The position numbers and the translations under genes are program-made. Source: CAZTDU01 sp964617355 (lineage in GTDB: Bacteria; Pseudomonadota; Gammaproteobacteria; Burkholderiales; SG8-39). From it: a DNA stretch of 64,000 nt. The notes below the pieces were generated by a model, which was not told the DNA's origin, did no database searches, and saw only the letters and a program-made list of their open reading frames with translations. Of the stretch, positions 1 to 7,441 are shown piece after piece (the first letter of the stretch is position 1; each line of letters starts with the position of its first letter). The stretch spans positions 12,775 to 76,774 of the forward strand of contig CAZTXP010000129.1 of the NCBI GenBank assembly GCA_964617355.1, given 5' to 3'.

Positions 1-1
1 C

Positions 2-379
2 GGCAAGCAGTCGCGGGACTTCCTCTACGTGACCGACATCGCGGAGGCGTTCCTCGCCGCGGCGCGCACGCCGACAGTCGGCCGCGTCTGGAACCTTGGC
101 GCCGGCAACCCGCAGTCGGTGAACCGCCTCGTCGAGCTCCTCGGCGGCGAGAAGACCTACATCCCGAAGCGCCCCGGCGAACCGGACTGCACCTTCGCCG
201 ACATCTCGCGCATCACCTCGGAACTCGGCTGGAAGCCGCGCGTCAGCTTCGAGGAGGGCGTCGGCCGGATCGTGGCAAACATCGACTACTGGAAGAACGC
301 CCCGCTCTGGGACCCGGACTCGATCGCCAAGGCGACCAGGACCTGGTTCGAGTTCCTCACCCCGCAGGGAAAGCAATGA
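2..379 (+). CDS. NAD-dependent epimerase/dehydratase, C-terminal part (5' end outside window)
   Basis: Reading frame 2 is open from the first bases of the window to TGA at 377-379. The visible residues match the C-terminal half of extended SDR sugar epimerases/dehydratases. They include the RDFLYVTDIAEAF segment that lines the sugar site, then WNLGAGNPQSV and a terminal LGWKPRVSFEEGVGR helix. The Rossmann motif and the catalytic YxxxK lie upstream and cannot be checked, so the substrate is unknown. The stop overlaps the next start by 4 bp (ATGA), so it is the first visible gene of the sugar operon. Confidence 0.85.
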   Translation, partial: GKQSRDFLYVTDIAEAFLAAARTPTVGRVWNLGAGNPQSVNRLVELLGGEKTYIPKRPGEPDCTFADISRITSELGWKPRVSFEEGVGRIVANIDYWKNAPLWDPDSIAKATRTWFEFLTPQGKQ

Positions 380-1926
380 TGGACAGCGCCAGCAAGCACA
401 TCTTCTCGCACAAGATCAAGACGCCGGAGCAGCTGCGCGACGCCATCGGCCCGCGGCCGCGAAAGAAGCGCGTGATCATGTGCCACGGCACCTTCGACGT
501 GGTCCACCCCGGTCACGTTCGGCACCTGCTGTACGCGAAGACCAAGGCCGACGTCCTGGTCGCGAGCCTGACGGCCGACGAGCACATCATGAAGGGCAAC
601 CTGCGCCCCTACGTGCCGCAGGAACTGCGCGCGATCAACCTCGCTGCCCTCGAGATGGTCGACTACGTCGTCATCGACAAGGATCCCACGCCGCTTCGCA
701 ATCTCGCGCTGATCCAGCCCGACTACTTCGCCAAGGGCTACGAGTACACCGCGGGCGCGGTGCACCCGAAGACGCAGGAGGAAATCAACGTCCTCGAATC
801 CTACGGCGGCGAGATGATCTTCACGCCGGGCGACATCGTCTACTCGTCGTCCGCGCTGATCGAGCTCGCGCCGCCCGACATCGGCGTCGACAAGCTGCTG
901 ATGCTGATGCAGGGCGAGGGCATCACCTTCAAGGACCTGCGCGACGCGCTCGGCAAGCTGAAGGGCCTGCGCGCGCACGTGGTCGGCGACACCATCGTCG
1001 ACAGCTACACCTACACCTCGATGATCGGTGGCATGACCAAGACGCCGACCATCAGCGTGCGCTTCGAGAAGAAGACCGACTTCGTCGGCGGCGCCGGCAT
1101 CGTCGCCAAGCACCTGAAGGCTGCGGGCGCCGAAGTCACGTTCTCGACCGTGCTGGGCAACGATGCGTACAAGACCTTCGTGCTCGACGACCTCAACACC
1201 TACGGCGTGCACTGCCTGCCGATCATCGACGAGACGCGCCCGACGACCAACAAGAACGCCATCGTCACCGAGGGCTACCGCCTGCTCAAGGTCGATACGC
1301 TCGACAACCGCTCGATTTCCGACAAGATCGTGGAGCAGATCAAGCGGCAGATCGGCGACACGCGCACCGACGCAGTGGTGTTCAGCGACTTCAGGCACGG
1401 CATCTTCAATCGCAGCACGATCCCCCAGCTCGCGGCCGCGATTCCCGAAGGCATGTTCCGCGTCGCCGACAGCCAGGTCGCCAGCCGCTGGGGCAACATC
1501 CTCGAGTTCGAGGGCTTCGACCTCATCACCCCGAACGAGCGAGAAGCACGCTTTGCGCTTGGGGACCAGGATTCAGTGGTCCGCCCTCTCGCGATGGAAC
1601 TGCACAACCGCTCGCGTTGCAAGACGCTGATCCTGAAGTGCGGCGACCGCGGGATCATCACCTACCGCGGCAGCACCTCCGAGCTGCGCCAGTTCTTCAC
1701 GATCGAATCCTTCACCGATCGCGTCGTCGACGCCGTCGGTGCCGGTGACGCCCTGCTGTCGTATGCCACGCTCGCGATGGTCGCGACCCGCAACGAGGTG
1801 ATCGCCTCGATCCTCGGCAACATCGCCGCCGGCGTGGAGTGCGAGCACGACGGCAACGTGCCCGTGACGCCCGACATGGTGACCAAGAAGATCGAGGCCC
1901 TCGAAAAAGTCGCGCACTACGGCTGA
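376..1926 (+). CDS. Bifunctional cytidylyltransferase / PfkB sugar kinase (HldE-like with reversed domain order)
   Basis: 516 aa. Residues about 30-165 form a cytidylyltransferase-type nucleotidyltransferase, with GTFDVVHPGHVRHL carrying the HxGH motif at 44-47. Residues about 195-516 form a PfkB/ribokinase-type kinase, with GGAG in the substrate region and the DAVGAGDAL signature whose catalytic Asp is residue 458. HldE, which phosphorylates and nucleotidylates D-glycero-manno-heptose, has the same two activities with the kinase first. Here the order is inverted. The likely role is to phosphorylate a sugar at C1 and charge it with a nucleotide. Sugar and nucleotide are unknown. It starts inside the stop of the preceding epimerase and is followed 9 bp later by an oxidoreductase. 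Confidence 0.85.
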   Translation: MMDSASKHIFSHKIKTPEQLRDAIGPRPRKKRVIMCHGTFDVVHPGHVRHLLYAKTKADVLVASLTADEHIMKGNLRPYVPQELRAINLAALEMVDYVVIDKDPTPLRNLALIQPDYFAKGYEYTAGAVHPKTQEEINVLESYGGEMIFTPGDIVYSSSALIELAPPDIGVDKLLMLMQGEGITFKDLRDALGKLKGLRAHVVGDTIVDSYTYTSMIGGMTKTPTISVRFEKKTDFVGGAGIVAKHLKAAGAEVTFSTVLGNDAYKTFVLDDLNTYGVHCLPIIDETRPTTNKNAIVTEGYRLLKVDTLDNRSISDKIVEQIKRQIGDTRTDAVVFSDFRHGIFNRSTIPQLAAAIPEGMFRVADSQVASRWGNILEFEGFDLITPNEREARFALGDQDSVVRPLAMELHNRSRCKTLILKCGDRGIITYRGSTSELRQFFTIESFTDRVVDAVGAGDALLSYATLAMVATRNEVIASILGNIAAGVECEHDGNVPVTPDMVTKKIEALEKVAHYG

Positions 1927-1935
1927 ACTCGCGGC

Positions 1936-2865
1936 ATGCGATCGATCGTCGTCGGGCTGGGGGTGCAGGGACACAAGCGGCGAAAGTTCGCCGGCGCGGA
2001 CTTTGTCGCGGCCGTGGATCCGGTCCACGCGGAGGCGAAGTACCGCGACGTGCGCGACGTCCCGCTCGCGGACTACGACGCCGCGCTGGTCTGCACGCCC
2101 GACGAGCCGAAGGTGGATCTCCTCGGCTACCTGCTCGGCAACGGCAAGCATGTCCTGCTCGAGAAGCCGCTGTGGGCCGGCGCGGACGCCGACATCGAGC
2201 GGCTGCAGGCGACGGCGCGCGCGCAGGGCGTCGTCTGCTACACCGCGTACAACCATCGCTTCGAGCCGCACTTCGTGCGCATGCGCGAACTGATCGAGAG
2301 CGGCCGCCTCGGGCGCATCTACCGGTGCAGGATGTTCTACGGCAATGGCACGGCGCGGCTGGTGCGCAACTCTGAATGGCGGGACCAGGGCGCCGGCGTG
2401 CTTCCCGACCTCGGCTCCCACCTGCTCGATACGCTGAACTTCTGGTTCGGCCTCCGCTCGGACGACTTCCGGGTCGTCTCGGCCAGCTGCTTCGAGAATC
2501 GAGCGCCGGACCACGTCGTGATCGCCTCCGAGTCCACGCAGCCGAAGGTCGAGCTGGAGATGACCCTGCTCATGTGGCGCAACCACTTCACCTGCGACGT
2601 GCTGGCCGAGAACGGTACCGCGCACATCGAGTCGTTGTGCAAGTGGGGTCCCAGCAAGTTCGTCGTCCGCACCCGCGTGCTGCCCTCGGGCCGCCCGCCC
2701 GAGGAGACGGTCACCCTGGTCCAGGACGACCCGACCTGGGAGGTCGAGTACCGCCACTTCAAGGACCTCTGCGCGGCGGGGCGCCCGACGGACCTGTCGA
2801 CGGACCTCTGGCTGAACCGGACGCTGCGCACGCTTTCCGCCAGGGCGCTGGAGGCGCGGGCATGA
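1936..2865 (+). CDS. Gfo/Idh/MocA family NAD(P)-dependent oxidoreductase
   Basis: 309 aa. The N-terminus VVGLGVQGHKRRKF is a Rossmann strand-turn-helix, although the glycine pattern is not the textbook one. It is followed by the family hallmark LLEKPLWA at about residues 75-82 and a YNHRF motif near 112. Members oxidise or reduce ring hydroxyls of sugars or nucleotide sugars, often making a keto group for an aminotransferase. A DegT aminotransferase lies in the same operon. It overlaps the next gene by 4 bp (ATGA at 2862). The substrate cannot be deduced from the sequence. Confidence 0.87.
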   Translation: MRSIVVGLGVQGHKRRKFAGADFVAAVDPVHAEAKYRDVRDVPLADYDAALVCTPDEPKVDLLGYLLGNGKHVLLEKPLWAGADADIERLQATARAQGVVCYTAYNHRFEPHFVRMRELIESGRLGRIYRCRMFYGNGTARLVRNSEWRDQGAGVLPDLGSHLLDTLNFWFGLRSDDFRVVSASCFENRAPDHVVIASESTQPKVELEMTLLMWRNHFTCDVLAENGTAHIESLCKWGPSKFVVRTRVLPSGRPPEETVTLVQDDPTWEVEYRHFKDLCAAGRPTDLSTDLWLNRTLRTLSARALEARA

Positions 2866-4148
2866 GCGGCATCGTGATCGGCTTCGCGGGCATGACCCAC
2901 CTCGGCCTGCTGTCGGCCGCGGCGTCGGCGGGCCGCGACTTCCGCACCGTCTGCTTCGACCGCGATGCCGCCCTCTGCGAGCGCCTGCGCGCGGGGGACC
3001 TTCCCGTGGTCGAGCCCGGCCTGCCGGAACTTCTCCAGGCGAAGCGCGGGCTCCTCGATTTCTCGTCGGACCCCGCCGCGCTGGCCCGTTGCGACGTGGT
3101 CTACGTGGCGCCGGACGTTCCCACGGACGACACCGGCGCGAGCGACCTGCGCCCGGTGGACGCGCTGCTCGACCTGGTCGCGGCGAACGTGAAGCGCGAC
3201 GCCGTGGTCGTGGTGCTCAGCCAGGTCCCACCCGGATTCACGCGGCAGCGCCAGCGCGCGGGCCTCAACCTCTACTACCAGGTCGAGACGCTCGTCTTCG
3301 GCCGCGCGGTCGAGCGCGCGATGCATCCGGAGCGCTACATCCTCGGGTGCCCGGATCCGGCCGCACCGCTGCCCGCCGCCTACCGCGCATTCCTCGAGGC
3401 CTACGGCTGTCCGCTGCTGCCGATGCGCTTCGAGAGCGCGGAACTCACCAAGATCGCGATCAACTGCTTCCTCGTCGCGTCGGTTTCCACCTCGAATACG
3501 CTGGCGGAACTCTGCGAGGGCATCGGCGCCGACTGGGCCGAGATGGTCCCCGCCCTGCGGCTCGACAAGCGCATCGGCGCGCACGCCTACCTGAACGCGG
3601 GCTTGGGCATCGCCGGCGGCAACCTGGAGCGCGACCTCGCCACGGTGTGCCGATTCGCGGACGGCCTGCAGAGCGACGCCGGCGTCGTGCGAGCGTGGAT
3701 CGACAACAGCCGACACCGCAAGACCTGGGCGGCCCGCACGATCAAGCGCGTGCTCCTCGATGCCCAGCCCCGGGCCCGCGTCGCCGTCTGGGGTCTCGCG
3801 TACAAGGAAAACACGCATTCGGTGAAGAACTCGCCGTCGCTCGCGAACATCGCCCAGTTGCCCGGCGCCCGCCTCGCGCTGCATGACCCGGTGGTCCCGG
3901 CGTCGGCTGCGGCGCATGACGGCGCCGAGGCCGCGCCGGACGCGCTGTCCGCGGCGCGCGAGGCCGATGCGCTGATGATCCTCACGCCGTGGCCCCAGTT
4001 CAAGGCGATCCCGCCGACCGAGATCGCCGCGGCGATGCGCGGCCGGCTGGTGCTCGATCCCTATCGCGTGCTCGATCCCGCCGCGGCCGCGGCGGCGGGC
4101 CTTCGCGTCCTGACTCTCGGCCGATCGATCGAGGATGCGCATGCTTGA
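2862..4148 (+). CDS. UDP-glucose/GDP-mannose dehydrogenase family protein lacking the catalytic cysteine
   Basis: 428 aa with the three-part architecture of nucleotide-sugar 6-dehydrogenases: an N-terminal NAD domain, a central helix ELTKIAINCFLVASVSTSN holding the conserved Lys197 and Asn201, and a C-terminal UDP-binding domain (AVWGLAYKENTHSVKNSP). Active enzymes have a GGxCxPKD loop whose Cys forms the thiohemiacetal for the second oxidation. Here that loop reads GIAGGNLERD, with Asn254 in place of Cys; the codon at 3620-3622 is AAC. Oxidation to a uronic acid is therefore doubtful. The protein may stop at an aldehyde, do another redox reaction or be non-catalytic. It overlaps its neighbours on both sides. 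Confidence 0.85.
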   Translation: MSGIVIGFAGMTHLGLLSAAASAGRDFRTVCFDRDAALCERLRAGDLPVVEPGLPELLQAKRGLLDFSSDPAALARCDVVYVAPDVPTDDTGASDLRPVDALLDLVAANVKRDAVVVVLSQVPPGFTRQRQRAGLNLYYQVETLVFGRAVERAMHPERYILGCPDPAAPLPAAYRAFLEAYGCPLLPMRFESAELTKIAINCFLVASVSTSNTLAELCEGIGADWAEMVPALRLDKRIGAHAYLNAGLGIAGGNLERDLATVCRFADGLQSDAGVVRAWIDNSRHRKTWAARTIKRVLLDAQPRARVAVWGLAYKENTHSVKNSPSLANIAQLPGARLALHDPVVPASAAAHDGAEAAPDALSAAREADALMILTPWPQFKAIPPTEIAAAMRGRLVLDPYRVLDPAAAAAAGLRVLTLGRSIEDAHA

Positions 4149-5025
4149 GCATTTCCACCCTGCGCCCGTGAAGCCCGCCCGCGTGGTGGTGATGGGCGCC
4201 GGCAGTTTCGTCGGCGGGGCCATCCTCGCCCGGCTGGCTTCCCGTGGCATCGCGACCCTTGCGCTCGGGCGCGCGCAAGTCGATCTTCTCGCATCAGACG
4301 CCTCTGGCCGCCTTGCGTCCCTGCTGCGCCCGGACGACGCCTTCGTCGCCGTGTCGGCGATCGCGCCCTGCAAGGACTCGCGCATGCTCGTCGACAATCT
4401 CGTCCTCGTGCGGGCGATGGCCCAGGCGCTGGCACAACGGCCCGTGGCGCACGTGCTGAACATCGGGTCCGACGCGATCTACGCCGACGGCCCGCGGCCC
4501 CTCACCGAGGCGACCCCGGCGGCGCCGACGTCGATCCACGGCGTGATGCACCTCGCGCGCGAACTCGTGTTCCAGGCCGAAGTGACGTCCCCCTTTGCGA
4601 GCCTGCGCCCGACGCTGGTCCACGGCGTGCGCGACCCGCATAACGGCTACGGGCCGAACCGCTTCCGCCGGCTTGCGATGGAAGGCAAGGACATCGCGCT
4701 CTTCGGCGCGGGCGAGGAGCGGCGCGACCACGTCTTCGTGGACGATGTCGCCGAGCTTGCCGTCCGCATCCTCGAGCGGCGCAGCACCGGTACGCTGAAC
4801 GCGGCGACCGGGAACGTGCATTCCTTCGCGGATGTCGCGAATCTCGCCGTCCGGATCTCGGCGAAGTCGGTACGCGTGACCACCTCGCCGCGCACCGGCC
4901 CGATGCCGCACGACGGCTACCGCCCGTTCGACGTCGCCGCGGTGCATGCCGCATTCCCCGATTTCCGCTTCACGCCATTCGAGGACGCCTACGCGCGCGC
5001 CTTCAAGGGAGAACACCATGGGTAG
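4141..5025 (+). CDS. SDR-type NAD(P)-dependent epimerase/dehydratase-like protein without the YxxxK catalytic pair
   Basis: 294 aa from ATG 4141, chosen because GAGG lies at a good distance upstream; an ATG at 4135 is also in frame. A Rossmann GAGSFVG motif at 19-25 and the strand HVLNIGSDAIYADGP are those of extended SDRs. Where the family has YGxxK, this protein has HGVMH (His133 to His137), so both the catalytic Tyr and Lys are missing. The later region (RRDHVFVDDVAELAVRIL) is conserved. It may bind a nucleotide sugar without classical SDR catalysis, or use different chemistry. It overlaps the preceding gene by 8 bp. Confidence 0.8.
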   Translation: MLEHFHPAPVKPARVVVMGAGSFVGGAILARLASRGIATLALGRAQVDLLASDASGRLASLLRPDDAFVAVSAIAPCKDSRMLVDNLVLVRAMAQALAQRPVAHVLNIGSDAIYADGPRPLTEATPAAPTSIHGVMHLARELVFQAEVTSPFASLRPTLVHGVRDPHNGYGPNRFRRLAMEGKDIALFGAGEERRDHVFVDDVAELAVRILERRSTGTLNAATGNVHSFADVANLAVRISAKSVRVTTSPRTGPMPHDGYRPFDVAAVHAAFPDFRFTPFEDAYARAFKGEHHG

Positions 5026-5689
5026 GGAAGTCAACCTCCTGGCGCGCCTGCCGCAGGGCAAGCGCAACATCACCGCGCGCGCCACCGCGAAGACGCCGGA
5101 GATCATCGCCAAGTCGCGCGAGTACGGCCAGGAGTACTTCGACGGTCCGCGCGAACTCGGCTACGGCGGCTACCGGTACGACGGCCGCTGGGTGCCGATC
5201 GCCGAGGACATCGTGAAGCACTTCGGCCTGAAGGCCGGCGACCGAGTGCTCGATGTCGGCTGCGCGAAGGGCTTCCTCGTGAAGGACCTGATGAAGGTGT
5301 GCCCGGGCCTCGAGGTTTTCGGCCTCGACGTCTCGAAGTACGCGTTGATGCACTGCGAGCCCGAGGTCGTGGGACGGCTGCAGATCGGCAGCGCGGAGGA
5401 TCTTCCGTTCCCGGACAACTCCTTCTCCGCGGTACTCTGCATCAACACCATCCACAACCTCGAGCGCCCGGACGTGATCCGCGGATTGCGCGAGATGCAG
5501 CGCCTCGCGCCCGGCCGCGGCTACGTGCAGGTGGACTCGTACGACAACCCTCAGCAGAAGGCGCTGTTCGAGGAGTGGGTGCTGACCGCGAAGTACCACG
5601 ACTATCCGGACGGCTGGATCGCCACCTTCAAGGAGGCGGGCTACACCGGCGACTACTACTGGACCAATAACTGGAAGGACGTCAAGTAA
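5018..5689 (+). CDS. Class I SAM-dependent methyltransferase
   Basis: 223 aa. The start ATG 5018 has AAGGGAGA just upstream; an earlier in-frame ATG at 4946 has none and would lengthen the overlap. Motif I is VLDVGCAKGFLVKDL at about 78-92, then an acidic residue in FGLDVSKYA, then the motif IV region FSAVLCINTIHNLERP. This is the Methyltransf_11 type fold. It sits between the SDR-like gene and the transketolase pair, so it probably O-, N- or C-methylates a sugar intermediate. No residues reveal the acceptor. Confidence 0.85.
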   Translation: MGREVNLLARLPQGKRNITARATAKTPEIIAKSREYGQEYFDGPRELGYGGYRYDGRWVPIAEDIVKHFGLKAGDRVLDVGCAKGFLVKDLMKVCPGLEVFGLDVSKYALMHCEPEVVGRLQIGSAEDLPFPDNSFSAVLCINTIHNLERPDVIRGLREMQRLAPGRGYVQVDSYDNPQQKALFEEWVLTAKYHDYPDGWIATFKEAGYTGDYYWTNNWKDVK

Positions 5690-5693
5690 ACTC

Positions 5694-6527
5694 ATGGCGA
5701 CCATGACACAGGGCGCGAACAGCTTCGACGTGGCCGCGGCGCGCAAGCGCTGCATGGCGCACCGCAAGCGCATCCTCGACATTTCGCAGACCGTTTCCGC
5801 ACTGCACGCGGCCGGCGCATTCTCGTGCATGGAAGCGGTGGACATGATCTACCACGGTCTCATGCGCCGCTCCGGCAAGGACATGCACGACATCTTCGTC
5901 ATGTCGAAGGGGCACGGCTGCATGGCGCAGTACGTCCTGCTCGAGAACCTCGGCATCCTGTCCTCCGACGCTCTCGCGACGTACTGCACCGCGGACGGCA
6001 TCCTCGGATGCCATCCGGACCGGGGCAATCCCGGCATCGTCGCGTCCACCGGCTCCCTCGGGCACGGCATGGGGCTCGCGTCCGGGATGGCCTATGCCGA
6101 GCGCATCCAGGGCAGCGACCGTCGCGTGTTCACGGTGCTGTCCGATGGCGAACTGCAGGAAGGCTCGACCTGGGAGGCGATGATGATGGCCGCCAACCTG
6201 AAGCTCGGGAACCTCTTCGCCTTCATCGACCTGAACGACCAGGCGAGCCTGTCGCGCATGAGCGAGGCGCACCCGGCGTTCTACCCGCTGAAGCAGAAGT
6301 TCGAGTCCTTCGGCTGGGAGTGCGCCGAAGCCAACGGGCACGACGCGGCGGCGATGTTCGCTGCCGCCACCGCGCGCAAGGGCGACCGCCCGTTCGCGCT
6401 CGTCGGCAAGACCATCAAGGGCCGCGGGGTGTCCTACATGGAGGGCGTGCCGATCTGGCACTACCGCTCGCCGAACAAGCAGGAGTACGAGCAGGCCCTG
6501 CGCGAACTGAAGGAGATCGCGTCGTGA
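5694..6527 (+). CDS. Transketolase, N-terminal (thiamine diphosphate/Mg-binding) subunit
   Basis: 277 aa, the length of the N-terminal half of transketolase. It has the MSKGHG loop at 70-75, the GSLGHGMGLASGMA segment and the ThDP/metal motif SDGELQEGSTWEA at 150-162, followed by DLND. The partner subunit starts inside this stop codon. Split transketolases of this kind occur in secondary-metabolite and surface-sugar clusters, where they move a two-carbon ketol unit to or from a non-standard sugar. It is probably dedicated to this operon's sugar rather than to the pentose phosphate pathway. Confidence 0.92.
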   Translation: MATMTQGANSFDVAAARKRCMAHRKRILDISQTVSALHAAGAFSCMEAVDMIYHGLMRRSGKDMHDIFVMSKGHGCMAQYVLLENLGILSSDALATYCTADGILGCHPDRGNPGIVASTGSLGHGMGLASGMAYAERIQGSDRRVFTVLSDGELQEGSTWEAMMMAANLKLGNLFAFIDLNDQASLSRMSEAHPAFYPLKQKFESFGWECAEANGHDAAAMFAAATARKGDRPFALVGKTIKGRGVSYMEGVPIWHYRSPNKQEYEQALRELKEIAS

Positions 6528-7441
6528 GGAACATGTTCGCGAACACGATCTACGAGTGCGCCAAGCGCGACCCGAAGATCTGCATGGTGGTGGCCGACAT
6601 CTCGCCCGCCGGCTCGATGGAGAAGTTCCGCCAGGAGTACCCCGAGCGCTTCCTCAACACCGGCGTCGCCGAGCAGATCATGATCGGCCTGTGCGCCGGC
6701 ATGGCGATGCGCGGCATGCGGCCGTTCGCCTACACGATCGCGACGTTCACGTTCTACCGCCCGTTCGAGTTCGTGCGCGACGACCTCTGCTACCAGGACC
6801 TGCCGGTCACCATCGTCGGCATCGGCGGCGGCGTCGTTTACTCGACGCTCGGTTCCACTCACCACGCGCAGGAAGATGTCGCCATCGCGCGCGCAATCCC
6901 GAACATGCAGGTGATCGCGCCTTGCGACCCGGAAGAGGCCAAGGCCGCGGCGCAGTGGTGCGCGACCGAGAACCAGCATCCGGCTTACCTGCGGCTTGGC
7001 AAGGCCGGGGAGCCCGTGATCACCGCCGGCGCGGAGCCCTGGGTGTTCGGCAAGGCCCGCACCATCAAGCAGGGCACCAGCACCTGCATCATCGGCTACG
7101 GCCCGATCCTGAAGATGGCGCTCGACGTCGCCGCGAAGCTCGAGGCCAAGGGCGAGTCCACCGCCGTCGTGTCGCTGCACACGATCAAGCCGCTCGACAC
7201 CGAGGGTCTCGCGAAGATCCTCGGGAAGTACCGCCGCGTGGTCGTGCTCGAGGAAATGTCGCCGCACGGATCCGTCGGCAAGGACGTCAAGGCCTTGGCA
7301 TACGAGTCCGGCTCGAAGGCCAAGGTGCACGCGTTCTCGCTCAAGGACGAGTTCATCCACTGCTACGGCAAGCACGAGGAGCTCCTCGCGCGCCACGGCA
7401 TCTCGATGGACCTGATCCTGCAGCGGCTGGAGCGCGACTGA
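6524..7441 (+). CDS. Transketolase, C-terminal (pyrimidine-binding) subunit
   Basis: About 305 aa from GTG 6524; AAGGAG sits 9 bases upstream, and ATG 6533 is an alternative. It contains the pyrimidine domain with FLNTGVAEQIMIGLCAGMA, holding the conserved Glu that activates ThDP, then the transketolase C-terminal domain from about residue 180 (TCIIGYGPILKMALDVA). The start overlaps the N-subunit stop by 4 bp, so the two are made together and should form one alpha2beta2-type enzyme. The stop overlaps the aminotransferase start by one base. The family also contains DXP-synthase-like proteins, but the split arrangement favours transketolase. Confidence 0.92.
   Translation: MRNMFANTIYECAKRDPKICMVVADISPAGSMEKFRQEYPERFLNTGVAEQIMIGLCAGMAMRGMRPFAYTIATFTFYRPFEFVRDDLCYQDLPVTIVGIGGGVVYSTLGSTHHAQEDVAIARAIPNMQVIAPCDPEEAKAAAQWCATENQHPAYLRLGKAGEPVITAGAEPWVFGKARTIKQGTSTCIIGYGPILKMALDVAAKLEAKGESTAVVSLHTIKPLDTEGLAKILGKYRRVVVLEEMSPHGSVGKDVKALAYESGSKAKVHAFSLKDEFIHCYGKHEELLARHGISMDLILQRLERD

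Noticed and set aside
286..1398. Long minus-strand open frame opposite the nucleotidyltransferase-kinase gene
   Set aside because: Its product is a low-complexity, Arg/Val/His/Asp-rich shadow of the + gene, as is usual in G+C-rich DNA. No family motif is present.
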